In this document: in pieces, positions 44,290 to 54,708 of the stretch
How the letters are laid out: each line of letters opens with the position of its first letter
Numbering within the stretch: position 1 is the stretch's first letter
DNA from: Didymella arachidicola
Taxonomy: Eukaryota; Ascomycota; Dothideomycetes; Pleosporales; Didymellaceae
Assembly: GCA_016630955.3 (NCBI GenBank)
Contig: CM049994.1
Coordinates: forward strand, 372,001-436,000
DNA length: 64,000 nt
Reading direction: 5' to 3'
Program-made: the position numbers and the translations under genes
The notes under the pieces: generated by a model
What the model saw: only the letters and a program-made list of their open reading frames with translations
What the model was told of the DNA's origin: nothing
Databases searched by the model: none

Positions 44290-45645
44290 CAGTCGGGTGC
44301 CAAAAGTCTGTTCGCACGGGCGCACGAGCCACTACACCAACATTGCGAGCTCAACTTTGAAGTAGAATAACCCCACACAACGTAGACAAATTTAGACAAT
44401 TTAAGTAATAAATAAATCGCAATACACTTGATATCGAGTCTGATATCCCTTTGCTTGTCTTACAGCGTCTAGGCGTCGTGGCATTGACGTAATCAGTCGG
44501 CGGATAAGTGAGTCGGGTATTGCAGCCCATGCCTCGTGCAAACCCAATTCAAATGCCTCCCAGTTAGCTTGAGAGCCGCTTATATAGTCAAACTTGGGGT
44601 GAAGCTTATGAAGCTTCTGCTTGAGCGCCCACCAGAGGTGTTCAATTGGGTTAAGGTCTGGAGAATATGGTGGCCAGTCAACTGTGGCAACCCCGTGAAT
44701 CTCTAACCATTCCGTACAGGCACGCGCAGTATGGATAGGTGCGTTATCCTGCATAAACCACTCGCCGGGCCTGTAGTAGGGCAGGAGCCCTTCTCCCAAT
44801 GCCCACAGGTAGCTTTGAGTCGTATACCCACGCCGTGCAGCTGCCTCGCCCCTAGTCATAATCACTAGAGGACTACGCCAAACTCGACCCCCCGGAGTCA
44901 ACGATATCGACGCCCACACCATACGAGCAGGTTGGCGAGCAGTATTCACCTCCTCCACCATCTCGTGAGACCATTTCTCCTCTGGTAATCGCCATACCCA
45001 TGTGGTGTTGTGGCCAGATCCACGAGCAACGCTGCACTCATCGCTAAACCTAAAGATTTGCCTGCCCCAGTTGAACCCCTGCCACGCATGAGCAAGAGCT
45101 AGACGAGATTTAGCTGTAAGCGTACTGACTTTTGGTCTACGCTTTGCTCTGAACTTGCGTAGGCCTTCATTGGCTAAGGCGCGTTGAACAGTACGACGTG
45201 ATACTCGTGGGTGGGTGGCCCCGACGTCTCGTAGGCCGGCTTCCTCCATGAGCTTGGAGTACTCTATTTGAGGGTTTTTGCGAGCACAACGTCGTAGCCG
45301 GCGATGATCTCTACTAGTCAAAATAGGTGGCCGGCCTGTTCTTGCTTGCGACGTGGTGCTGGAGGTGGCTTTCCATTGAGCAACTGTTTTCTGCACGCAG
45401 CGTTGGGTGCAGGAAAGTGCTTCTGCAACTTTAGACGTTGACACACCAGCTTCAACCTGCGCTAAGCAATAGACTCGCTGCGCCTCTGATAATTCACCCC
45501 CGCGCATACGATTGCCCGAAATTTCAGTGCCAAAAGACCTCATCTGGATGGAGTATTATAGTGTTAAAGAAGGTGCTGCTCTAGAGGATTGTGGGGTAGT
45601 TATGGCCCGTGCGTTTCGGGCGAACAGACTTTTGGCTAAGTACTG
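44290..45645 (-). mobile_element. Tc1/mariner-type transposon (intact, 1356 bp)
   Basis: TA target site at 44288-44289 and 45646-45647. Both ends begin CAGT, and share an inner perfect 17-bp inverted repeat GCCAAAAGTCTGTTCGC (left 44299..44315); the intervening 5 bases differ. An unbroken transposase gene lies inside. It is unrelated to the pogo/Fot1 elements of the 14-21 kb cluster. Confidence 0.92.
44401..45543 (-). CDS. Tc1/mariner transposase (DD34E)
   Basis: 380 residues, no intron. The N-terminus has a paired-type HTH (STSKVAEALSCTQRCVQKTV) and a linker GRPPILTSRDHRRL, followed by a second HTH (VSRRTVQRALANEGL). The catalytic triad is Asp168 (FRFSDECSV), Asp266 (FMQDNAPIH) and Glu301 (YSPDLNPIEHLWW), with 34 residues between the last two. 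No stop or frameshift was seen; the start could be residue 1 or Met13 (MRGGELSEAQR). The catalytic triad is complete, so the protein may be active. Confidence 0.95.
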   Translation of the reverse strand: MRSFGTEISGNRMRGGELSEAQRVYCLAQVEAGVSTSKVAEALSCTQRCVQKTVAQWKATSSTTSQARTGRPPILTSRDHRRLRRCARKNPQIEYSKLMEEAGLRDVGATHPRVSRRTVQRALANEGLRKFRAKRRPKVSTLTAKSRLALAHAWQGFNWGRQIFRFSDECSVARGSGHNTTWVWRLPEEKWSHEMVEEVNTARQPARMVWASISLTPGGRVWRSPLVIMTRGEAAARRGYTTQSYLWALGEGLLPYYRPGEWFMQDNAPIHTARACTEWLEIHGVATVDWPPYSPDLNPIEHLWWALKQKLHKLHPKFDYISGSQANWEAFELGLHEAWAAIPDSLIRRLITSMPRRLDAVRQAKGYQTRYQVYCDLFIT

Positions 45646-47000
45646 TATCACAATCGACATAATCTCGCAAATGCCCAGATTCATCTGCGTCCACAACCAT
45701 TGCGCCGCGCACGATCCTTTCAAGATCTGAACCAAGAGACTCCGCTCTTAACGCAATTGCACCCTCAAACCCGACTCAAGTACCGTTGCAGTACATCACA
45801 TCATACTTGCAGTACGTCGATCTATCCCTCACAATAAGCGAAGTTGGTAGGAACATGAAACTCGAGCATGAGTCCTATCGATTTGCCCGGTGCTGTTTGT
45901 GGATGTGGCAAACCACCCGATAAGATGCTGTTGGACCTATGTCGCTCGAGGTGATGTCGTGTCGTAAAAGGTACGGTCTCTGGGCGGGATTGCAATGTTG
46001 TGACGTCTTGACTTGTGCAGACCATATGCATCCTTAAGCCTGATGCATTGCCACGACTCTAATGCCAGACTCGTTCGGACCAAGTCCTGGGCGCGAAATG
46101 GTAGTCTTGGCACTCCCGATCGTTATTCCGCGATGCTGAGATACCGTATCTTCCAGCGGGTACTTCGCTGATAAGCCAAGATAGGCTTGCAAGCTTGATC
46201 ACACCTTTTCAAATATTTCATGCCAATCAGCGCCGTCTTGGAATCCTTCGACGTTGCTTCCTCTCGATCTTTGTGTTGTTGCTGACTCGATCGCCTGTCG
46301 CAGCTGCCTCTGGCTGCCGAGGAAAACCATCGTTGTTTCCCCGCGTTCTCCAGCAGCCACGAGGAATTCGAATTTTGACCCCATAACTCACCAGATAAGT
46401 TAACAAACGACTCGTCAAACGCTAACAGGCTTCTCGAACGAGATCTCCAGCCATGTGGGTTCAGCCTCAGAGGTTCAATCCGACGACAACCGAGCTCTTC
46501 ACCTTCGACCGCAACGCACAGGGCACATGCGGGCCAATTCCTGCTACTAGCCATCGTGAGCTTGCCGCATAATCTCGGCCTTACAACTTCACTTGACCAC
46601 CAACGCAAGAGATGGCGACTTTCAACTCGCGCCGTCAGTCATATTTTCGTACAAGATCTGGGGTTATACGTAACGATAATTGGCCGCAGTCTGGGGAAAC
46701 TCAGAGCACGGTTGCGGCATCCCTGTTGTGGTAACAATGGAGGCGACCTGCCTTTACCGGTTCGAGTTGCGGCATGCATAAGAGCCAAGATGTTGGCATA
46801 TCAGTATCTGCCCAGCGTCTGACGCGCTGGGCAACCTGCTTGAAAATCCCTGCTCAAGGACTCTGATACCAGACTTGCGACAGGCGAAGATCCTATAAGA
46901 ATATATGGGTTGCCGCTGCCTGTGAAAGCGTGCAGATCGGACAGTGAACTTCAATCGCCCTCCCACATTTCGCTGCACGGCGTTTGCCACCCTCATCAAC
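45646..47000. other. Intergenic, permease upstream region
   Basis: 1.35 kb. An open frame on the minus strand at 46123..46608 shows no family and is probably chance. The last part must hold the permease promoter. Confidence 0.4.
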
Positions 47001-48787
47001 ATGTCGAATCACCACATCGTTGGTGCTGGAGATGCTGAGAAGGGCTACGACTATGGTAAGCAGACACACACTATCGAGGAGCCGTTCGTCCACGGTGCGG
47101 CTACGGTTGGAGAAGCTACTGGTCGGGGCGGTGACACGCATCGCGGTCTGAAGAGTCGTCACATTCAGTTCTTGTACGCTGCGCATAGGAGAAACTCGAC
47201 AAGTCATATCGCTAATTTACCCACAGAGCTCTCGGAGGTGCGATTGGAACAGGTCTCTTCGTTGGATCTGGTGCCATTCTTGCCTTGGTCGGTCCTGCCC
47301 CGCTATTCATGGCTTACCTGGCTATGATGATTGTCGTATGGAACGTTATGAACAATTTGGCTGGTATGTGTCTTATTCCTATTTCCTTTTCCATTTGGAG
47401 TAATCTAATCCGTCGCAAAGAAATTGTAACCTATCTGCCAATGAAGGGTATCACCATCCCTTACTTCGTCAAAAGATTTGTCGACCCTTCACTTGCATTT
47501 GCAGCTGGATGGAACTATTGGTACGCCTACGCCATCCTCGTCGCAGCGGAAGCGACAGCAGGAGCGATTCTCCTGGATTACTGGGAGACGCCTGTCCATA
47601 GCGCTGTCTGGATCACCATCTTCCTTGTGATTGTACTGTTCCTGAACATCGTCGCAGTCGGTATCTTTGGTGAAGCTGAGTTCTGGTTTGCCTCCATCAA
47701 GTTCATCACCATCATGGGTCTCATTATCGTCGGTTTCACGATCATGTTGGGTGGCAGTCCCAATGGTCAGGGCCGTCTGGGCTTCAGATACTGGAAAAAC
47801 CCTGGGGCGTTCAAGCCATATCTCGTCGATGGCCATGCCGGTAATTTTCTGGCGTTCTGGACCGCGTTTGTCAGAGCAGGATTTGCTTTCATCACCTCTC
47901 CTGAGCTTATCGCGCTCAGTGCTGGTGAGACCATCGCTCCTCGACGCAACATTCCCAAAGCCGCCGGTCGTTTCGTTTGGCGTCTTGCCATTTTCTACGG
48001 ATTTGGTTCCTTTATTATTGGTGTGATTGTACCTTCTGATGACGACCGACTCCTCAGCCCGAGCTCGAACGCTTCCGCATCGCCCTTCGTCATCGGTATC
48101 CAAAGAGCTGGAATCGGTGGTCTGAATCATGCTATCAACGCTGCGGTCTTGACATCTGCATGGTCCGCTGGCAATGCCTTTCTATTTTCCGGATCTCGAG
48201 TGCTGTACGGTATGGCACTTAATGGAGATGCTCCCAAGATCTTTGGCCGGACCAACAAGAACGGCGTACCTTGGATAGCGGTCCTTGCGACCTGGTGCGT
48301 GGGCTTCCTTGCATACCTCAATGTATCCAGCTCCGGTGCACAAGTTTTCGCCTGGTTCTCTAACATCTCCACTATCTCTGGTTTTATTGCCTGGATCGTT
48401 GTTATGATCACCTACATTCGCTTCCGTAAGGCCATGATTCACAACAACATGCTCGACCAGCTGCCGTATCGTACGAGGTTCCAGCCCTACTTTGTCTGGG
48501 TCGTCCTGATCATCGTCTCAATCCTGACCATCACCAACGGCTTTGGCATCTTCACCAACGCAAACTGGGATGTGTCCAACTTCATCGCAGCGTACATTAC
48601 ACTTCCAATCTTCCTAGCGCTGTATCTCGGCCATAAGATCTGCTTCCGCACGAAATTCTTCATTCCGGTGCAGAACATTGACGTGATGAGCGGAAAACGG
48701 GAGATGGATGGGCTGTGCGCAGATGACATTTCCGGAGCTCCTGCGCCGAAGAACGTGTTCCAAAAGATCTGGTTTTGGATTGCTTAG
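47001..48787 (+). CDS. Amino-acid permease (APC family, yeast AAT type)
   Basis: Exons 47001..47173, 47227..47363 and 47421..48787; 558 residues. The spliced protein contains HIQFLALGGAIGTGLFVGSG, the APC TM1 signature, then MNNLAEIVTYLPMKGITIPY and ALLLDYW-type segments, IKFITIMGLIIVGFTI, and VLYGMALNGDAPKIFG near TM8. It is a plasma-membrane proton symporter; the family in yeast includes Gap1, Dip5 and Put4. The substrate cannot be told from sequence; the region after TM2 (FVKRFVDPSLAFAAGWNYW) resembles general and dicarboxylic permeases. Introns are 53 and 57 bp with good signals; leaving the second unspliced gives a false frame. Confidence 0.9.
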
Positions 48788-49674
48788 ATACTAATGTCCA
48801 CTCAGACGCGAGTGCGCGTCAAAAGTGGATTTGATAACCCGAAATGATGATCTCCTCTAGACTCCCGTTCAGCTCTTCGCTACGTGAATATGTCACTCAT
48901 CGTGTCCATTCGTTCGCTGTCCCGATGCAACTACCGCATGCAGCTTCAGCTGTCTGACCACCGCAGGCAGGTTCGCATGATCATCCTTAGCAAGCTGAGC
49001 GTCGCTTCTCTTGACCATACCTCTTCTACTTTCCCCACCGTTGGCTTCACCGACCGATCCAATCCACACGATGCATTGTTTTCCCAGCTTACGTTTGCGC
49101 CAGCCAAATCACAGCTGAAGATCGAATGCAGCGTTAGCGCAGGGTTTATTTCCCGATGTGGTATTTACCCCCTGTCTAGTCTCGTTCTTGCCCTGGCCCT
49201 GCGTCCCGAACCGTTCGCATGTTCTCCCCGCCAGCTGCGTTTAAGAACTACGAACGCCCAATCTGGGAGCATGGGGAATGAGACGGCTGCCATGCTAGCG
49301 ACTGTAAAGATGGTGAACGGTCCCTCCTGCAGCTTCTCAGCACGCTTTCAGCATGCGGTCGATGTTATGGTAAGCAGTAAGGCGCATTGGCTGCGGCTGA
49401 CCCATGACCGGGGTTCACAGCCAGTTCAGTTCGGAGGACTTGGGAGGCCTACGGTGTAAGACTGGGGGCATAAAAGGCGAGATAAATCGCCCTCTGTTGC
49501 CCACAGGCTCTTGGAAGTCAGCCGTCTCCCTTTCTCTGATACTTATAGGCCGCTTAATTGTGCAACTTACCTTCTGTCGTGGAAGCACTACCAGCGCAAA
49601 CCTTAGGTGTCTGATTACTACCTGTCTGCTCTATCCAAACCTCATTTCTCGACTCATATTCATCAATTACCATC
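48788..49674. other. Intergenic
   Basis: 887 bp. A plus-strand open frame (48884..49459) has no family support and unlike composition; I treat it as chance. Holds the DUF2235 gene promoter. Confidence 0.4.
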
Positions 49675-51585
49675 ATGCCTGATTCCAACAAGGCTTGGGG
49701 GCGACGCCTCATCATCTGCTGCGACGGCACTTGGCAGACGAGTGTCAGCCACAAGGAGAACATCCCTTCCAATGTTACTAAGCTTGTCCGTCTTGTCAAG
49801 AACTTCGGCACAGACAAGGAGGATCCCAACAAGAAATGGCACCAGATCGTATACTACGACAGCGGCATTGGAACCGGCAATCTCAGTGGTGTAGAGACAG
49901 TCCGTCAGGGTGGAACAGGAGCTGGCCTTATGGAGAACGTCATCGAAGCGTACAACTTCATCGTTTCGAACTACGAGCCTGGGGACGAGATCTTCTGCTT
50001 TGGCTTCTCGAGGGGAGCGTTCACTGCGCGTGCAGTTTCCGGTCTGATCACGGACATTGGTATTATCGAGCCGCTCGACATGCAGTTCTTCCCACGCATA
50101 TACCGCGCCTACATGAACTATGGTGCGAAAGAGGATGTCGATGACCCTCATCAGCGTGGAGAAAAGATCACTCAGTCTGACTATGATATCAAATACGACA
50201 AGAACAATGGCTTCCGACAGTCGAAATACTGGAAGGCGCTTCTCGAAACGAAAGAGCCCACTTTCGTCCAGGGTCCACCCTCAGATGAGACGCGCCAGAT
50301 CAAAGTCGTCGGTGTATGGGATACTGTGGGGAGCTTGGGTATAGCTGATGTAGCAGGTGCGAACCTGGGAATACTGCGAAAGAAGTTTGGATTTCACAAC
50401 ACGAAATTGTCTAGACGTAAGCCTTCCTGAGGATAGGGACCATACAACAACTGATGATGGATACCAGGTGTCGAGCATGCCTACCATGCCATAGCTCTGG
50501 ACGAACGACGACCAGCTTTCCGACCTACCATGTGGTACATTGACCCAGAGACGGACTCAAAGTCTGAGTTAAAGCAAGTCTGGGTTAGTGTTTCGCGATA
50601 TCCCCGATCGAAAGACGTTCAGAGTGTCGCTAACATTGCATGCACAGTTTCCTGGTGTCCACATTAATTGTGGTGGAGGCTCGAGCGACGGCTTACTGGA
50701 AATGGAAGGAGACATGGAGAGTAAGTCTGGCGCTTGGTTATGATACAAATCCCCCATCTGACTCCATCCAAAGATATTTCTGTGGCTACTTTCACATGGA
50801 TGCTTCAGTGCATTGCGCCCTACCTCGACATCGATCAGGACGCTTTCAAAGCATATCTGAAGCAGTACGAAGCCTGGATTGCCAAAGTGCGCAACGAGTG
50901 TTATTACATCCATGCATCGCGCCAGAGTACCTTTACAAAGCTATGGAACAAGCTACCAAACGTTCCCCTCATTGGTTCTGAGCCCGATCCACTGGCCGAT
51001 CCGCCAAGGGAGGAGACCTCACACAAACACGAGTTTGACTTTGGATGGGGCTTAGGTCCGATACAGGACAGCTATACCCTCCTTTACAAGGGCAACGGCA
51101 GTCCACGTGCTCGCCAACCAGGCCATGAAGAGATGGAGATCGAAGGCCAGTGGGTACCCATCAAGGGCATCTTGACTGGCAAGCAGCCCAAACCGACCGG
51201 CTACAAGACTCACGAGTACATCCACCCGCTTGTCAACTACCGCCGAACTCTTCTCGAGAAATGGGATCTGTTAGATGAGTACAGCCAGAAGAACCACCCA
51301 CTCTTCGGCTGGGAGCGCAAGATCAGGACAGAGAAAGACGGAAGCCAGCGCTACTGGTGGTACAAGCCGAAGGGTGGTGAAGCGGACCGGCTGCCCGAGT
51401 GGTATATTTTGCCCAACACAAAGACCGAGATGAACTATGAGAGGGTATGGTACGAGGCTGCACAAGGTATGAATTTGTTGGTTGGTCAGAATGAGAAGAA
51501 GCCCAGGCATGCACCTGGGTATCTGAAGAAGCTTGATGAAGAGACCAAGTTACACCCAGACAAGATGAATGACTACGAGCTGTAG
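49675..51585 (+). CDS. DUF2235 alpha/beta-hydrolase (Tle1-like phospholipase fold)
   Basis: Exons 49675..50416, 50468..50583, 50648..50720 and 50774..51585; 580 residues. Motifs of DUF2235: RLIICCDGTWQT (11-22), YDSGIGTG, the nucleophile elbow GFSRG (Ser112) in CFGFSRGAFTARA, KVVGVWDTVGSLG with the likely acid, and VEHAYHAIALDERR with the likely His. Domains of this fold act as phospholipases in bacterial type VI effectors of the Tle1 group; fungal members are common, intracellular and of unknown substrate. The C-terminal region (about 400-580) is fungus-specific. The third and fourth exon joints restore VHINCGGGSSDGLLEM and ISVATFTWMLQ. Confidence 0.88.
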
Positions 51586-51845
51586 GTATGGCATAAACAA
51601 AGGAGTAAGTTCGTACAGTGTAGGGCGATTTTTGAGTCTACGATATAGAGATTGTATATTCAACTGCGGTTTGTAACACATACAGGCGATACTACGGCTT
51701 CTATGTACTGGTTTTGCCCGATGGAAGAGTGTACAAAGTACCAGCACTCAAAAACCTATGCATTGTTAAAAGACGCAATCGATGCCTTTCAGACTACCTC
51801 ACCTGATCGCGACACTGGTTACTGGGCGACTTCTTCCGCACTGCG
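51586..51845. other. Intergenic, converging 3' ends
   Basis: 260 bp between DUF2235 and the small membrane gene. No feature seen. Confidence 0.4.
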
Positions 51846-52409
51846 TCATGCGCCTCTAGCATCAACCTGACTGAAATATGGCATCCGAACTTTGCCATCA
51901 GTAACTATTGGATATTTCAAGTCAGCAATGGTGGTGAACGTGAAGCGTCCTCCCTTCCCATCACTAACATTTTCCACAAAACCCCACTGCAAAGGTAGGG
52001 AAGCCGTCTGTTCCAAACCTTCACAAGAGAGCAGTTGCCACCGCTCTCAACACCAAGAGCATCACTGACGTTGTCTCGGGCCCCGAATTCGACAAGAGCG
52101 TATACGGTAATTGAAAGGTTGAACCCCAGCACCAGAACGGAGAGCAGTTGTATGAAGAATAAGGCGACATCTCGATCGAAGAAACGTTTATTACGGCGAG
52201 CGAAGTCAGGGTCGATATCTGAGAACCAAGGCGTCAATAGCTCGATGGACGCAAAGCGGCTATGATTCTGATCAGTAAAAGTGATGAGGTAGCCTCGTGC
52301 GTTCGTACGTCGATGGTGTGTTTGTTGTTCGCTGATAGTGTTGTAAAAGGGGCACTTACGACCCAGCCTACAGGTAGGCTAGTTCGATGTCATTGACGGA
52401 GCGTGGCAT
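51846..52409 (-). CDS. Small predicted membrane protein, function unknown
   Basis: Proposed exons 52409..52372, 52259..52070 and 51986..51846; 122 residues. The first exon encodes MPRSVNDIELAYL; after a phase-2 intron comes RFASIELLTPWFSDIDPDFA, then one membrane segment (VALFFIQLLSVLVLGFNLSI). After a phase-0 intron (83 bp, GTCAGT donor) the frame gives WGFVENVSDGKGGRFTFTT, then IADLKYPIVTDG to a stop. Without the last intron the frame ends at 51917, so the C-terminus is less certain. I do not recognise a family. Evidence is splice signals and open frames only. Confidence 0.45.
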
Positions 52410-52761
52410 GTTTGCTGTCGAAGTGTAGATGCTGGATCTGTTGCCGCGCTCGAGTGAGACATTAGAGGTCGAAGCACAAAGCCTCAGCCTCGTAGCCTGA
52501 GTTGGTCAGCCTGCATGCCAACCCCGTATACTATCCGCCATTCACCTATAACGTATAGACAAAGCTGTTGTGTAACATCACCGCTATCTTCGCCTTGAAG
52601 CGTACGCCACAATCACTGTGGCGCCCAAAGTATTCAGCTTGTCGCGATAAATGCCTAATCGGTTCTCCGCAGGATCACTTATGCAGTATCTTCATCACAC
52701 GGCGAGACGTTCGGTAATGAGTATCATCACATGTCGGGCCTCCCATCTAAAAATCTGTATG
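52410..52761. other. Intergenic, ATG6 downstream
   Basis: About 350 bp including the promoter of the small membrane gene and the ATG6 3' flank. Nothing recognised. Confidence 0.4.
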
Positions 52762-54394
52762 TCATCTTCTCCTCGCAGCCATGCTCTCCACATTGTTCGC
52801 ATGAGCCAGCAAATACTTACAGCATGTCAATGTGTATTTACATGCCTTCGTCCAGCTTTCTTCCTTGTTCAGCGCAAGCTTGATACTCTGGTCGTGAATG
52901 CGGTCTTTGCGGATCTCGTAGGGCATCTTGACGCCCGGACCGCCCATCCCCACACGTAGACTGCTTCCAGCATCAACGCCTTGATCCTCGACAAACTCGC
53001 CAAGCTGCCGCAAGCATTCGAGGAATGCAACCATAGCGGTGTCGAATTTGCGATGTAGGAAGCCAAAGTTGATGGGGAAGTCACCTGATGAGTAGAGCTC
53101 CAGACGCTGCTTTTGAACATTGGGAGAGCTGGCTGTCGAAGCGCGAGTGTCGGCAACAGAGGCTCCGTTCTTTACTTCGTGTTTCAGAATCGTGGATGTC
53201 GAGCCCATGGGAGAGAGCTCGTAGTTCTGGAATTTATAGCCAAGGCGTTCGGCAAGTGTGGCAAGAAGAAGGCACGTCTGACCCCATGCGGCGTTAATCT
53301 CGGGCCAGTCGACGTATGGATGGGGGAGACGACCAAGTCGAAGGCCATTGATAGTGGCGAAGTGATTGTCATGTGTTATGTTAAATGTATCATTGTACAC
53401 ACTTCTCCGCTGGAGCTGGTTTAAGATCTGTGTGTCATGCGCATGCCGTGCTGTGAGGGCGTCGCGTTCATTTTGGAACTCCGACAAGGTAGAATTGAAG
53501 GCATTTCTGTCTTTCCAAAAGTCCTCCTCTTCCTGGTCCAGCTGTCGAGCCTCTGCTTCCAGAGCTGCCAGCTGTTCGTCCAAGTCGACCTTCTCTGCTT
53601 CTAGCTTCTCGAGGTTGGCGATTGCGGCAGCTTCGGCCTTCTTTGCTGCCTTCAGCGCTGCGTCGGCGGCCTTGACCTCTTCAGCGCTTGGGACGTCTGT
53701 GTTTGCCCGGCGCAAATAGTCGACATATGCATCGCGCTCCTTGGTGGCGACCGTCAGCCGTTTCTGCAGACCGTCGACAAGAAGCTCTGTGCACTCGACA
53801 CATATTGGATGATCGATGTCTGAACGCGCAGACAATATTTCAAACATGCGTTGTGTAGTTTCCAGACCATCTGCGAGGCTCGCACCTCCGACTGCCCCTG
53901 ACCCTGCAGTCACGCTTGCTCGTCTTGATATCTCGGGAGCACTGGGCTGTGTCTGTGGCGTCTCTGCTTGCGGCTGCTGATCTGGGCTGCGCACGGGGGC
54001 TGAGGGATGTTCAGGTGGGTCCATCATCGACTCGGACATGTGTACGTTGACGAAGGACATGGCGGGATTCTGACCGCCATGCTGAAATCTTGAGGAGGGT
54101 ACATTGCGTTTGAACGTGGGGTTTCTCGCGGACTGTATCGCAGTTTCGTACGTCTGGTGTCGAGAGGAAGGGTATGTTGGGCGCGACTGACGAGGAGGGT
54201 TGTTCTTCTGCTGCTGCGCTGTGACAGTTGAGTCTACGCCATGATCAGCTGATTATAAGACATACTAACACGGCTTGCATACCAGTCAGCAGCTTGAAAG
54301 CTGCAGGGTTGAGCTGGTCGATGGAGGCATCGATGTCGATCGGGGTTCGGCACTTCTGGCAGTACAAGCCATGGCTCTTCTTGTCGTTCGCCAT
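52762..54394 (-). CDS. ATG6: ATG6/VPS30 (Beclin 1), PI3-kinase complex subunit
   Basis: Exon 1 is 54394..54283, exon 2 is 54233..52762, with a 49-bp phase-1 intron; 527 residues. The N-terminus has LYCQKCRTPIDID (Cys12, Cys15), then a Ser/Pro-rich stretch. From about 183 comes CVECTELLVDGLQKRL, followed by a long coiled coil (about 195-315, e.g. LEKLEAEKVDLDEQLAALEA). The BARA membrane-binding domain follows: YNDTFNITHDNHFATINGLR, LLLATLAERLGYKFQNYELS, and at the C-terminus ACKYTLTCCKYLLAHANNV. The order matches fungal Atg6. In yeast it bridges Vps34-Vps15 to Atg14 (autophagy) or Vps38 (vacuolar sorting). Divergent from SCM3 with about 310 bp between starts. Confidence 0.95.
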
Positions 54395-54708
54395 GAGTTT
54401 ATTGCGCGTAATTGCGTTTCATGTCAAGGCGGAAGTTGGGGTGTAGAAAGGTTTGCGAGAGAAGCTGGGAACCTTGGGTAGATAACCGTTCGACATGCAT
54501 CATCTGCTCCATGGCGGGCAACCACTAGCTCCCGCGGCCACCCCCACCGCGAGGGAAGCGCGTCTCAGTCGCGTCCTGGCTCGTGCTTGCCTCACAACCA
54601 GTCCCCGCCAACTATCGACGACAAACGCTTGCCGAGACAACAACTCCGAATCGTCGCACCGCCGAGGCCCCAGGGGCGTCCCTTCGCTTGATTGCCGCGA
54701 CTATCACG
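54395..54708. promoter_or_regulatory. Shared upstream region of ATG6 and SCM3
   Basis: 314 bp between divergent starts; must contain both promoters. The open frame before 54709 on the plus strand is in phase with SCM3 but resembles no family, so the start was placed at 54709. Confidence 0.5.

Noticed and set aside
46123..46608. 161-codon open frame on the minus strand
   Set aside because: No family resemblance; the scattered CxxC pair is not a recognisable zinc site.
29700..48800. A possible biosynthetic or transport gene cluster (peptide and amino-acid transporters, CDF, membrane protein)
   Set aside because: The genes are kilobases apart, on mixed strands, interspersed with housekeeping genes, and no backbone synthase or pathway regulator is present.
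48884..49459. 191-codon open frame on the plus strand
   Set aside because: No recognisable domain, composition unlike the flanking genes, and it lies in a likely promoter.
54583..54708. 42-residue N-terminal extension of SCM3 from an upstream in-phase ATG
   Set aside because: It has no family similarity, and the downstream ATG gives the usual Scm3 start.
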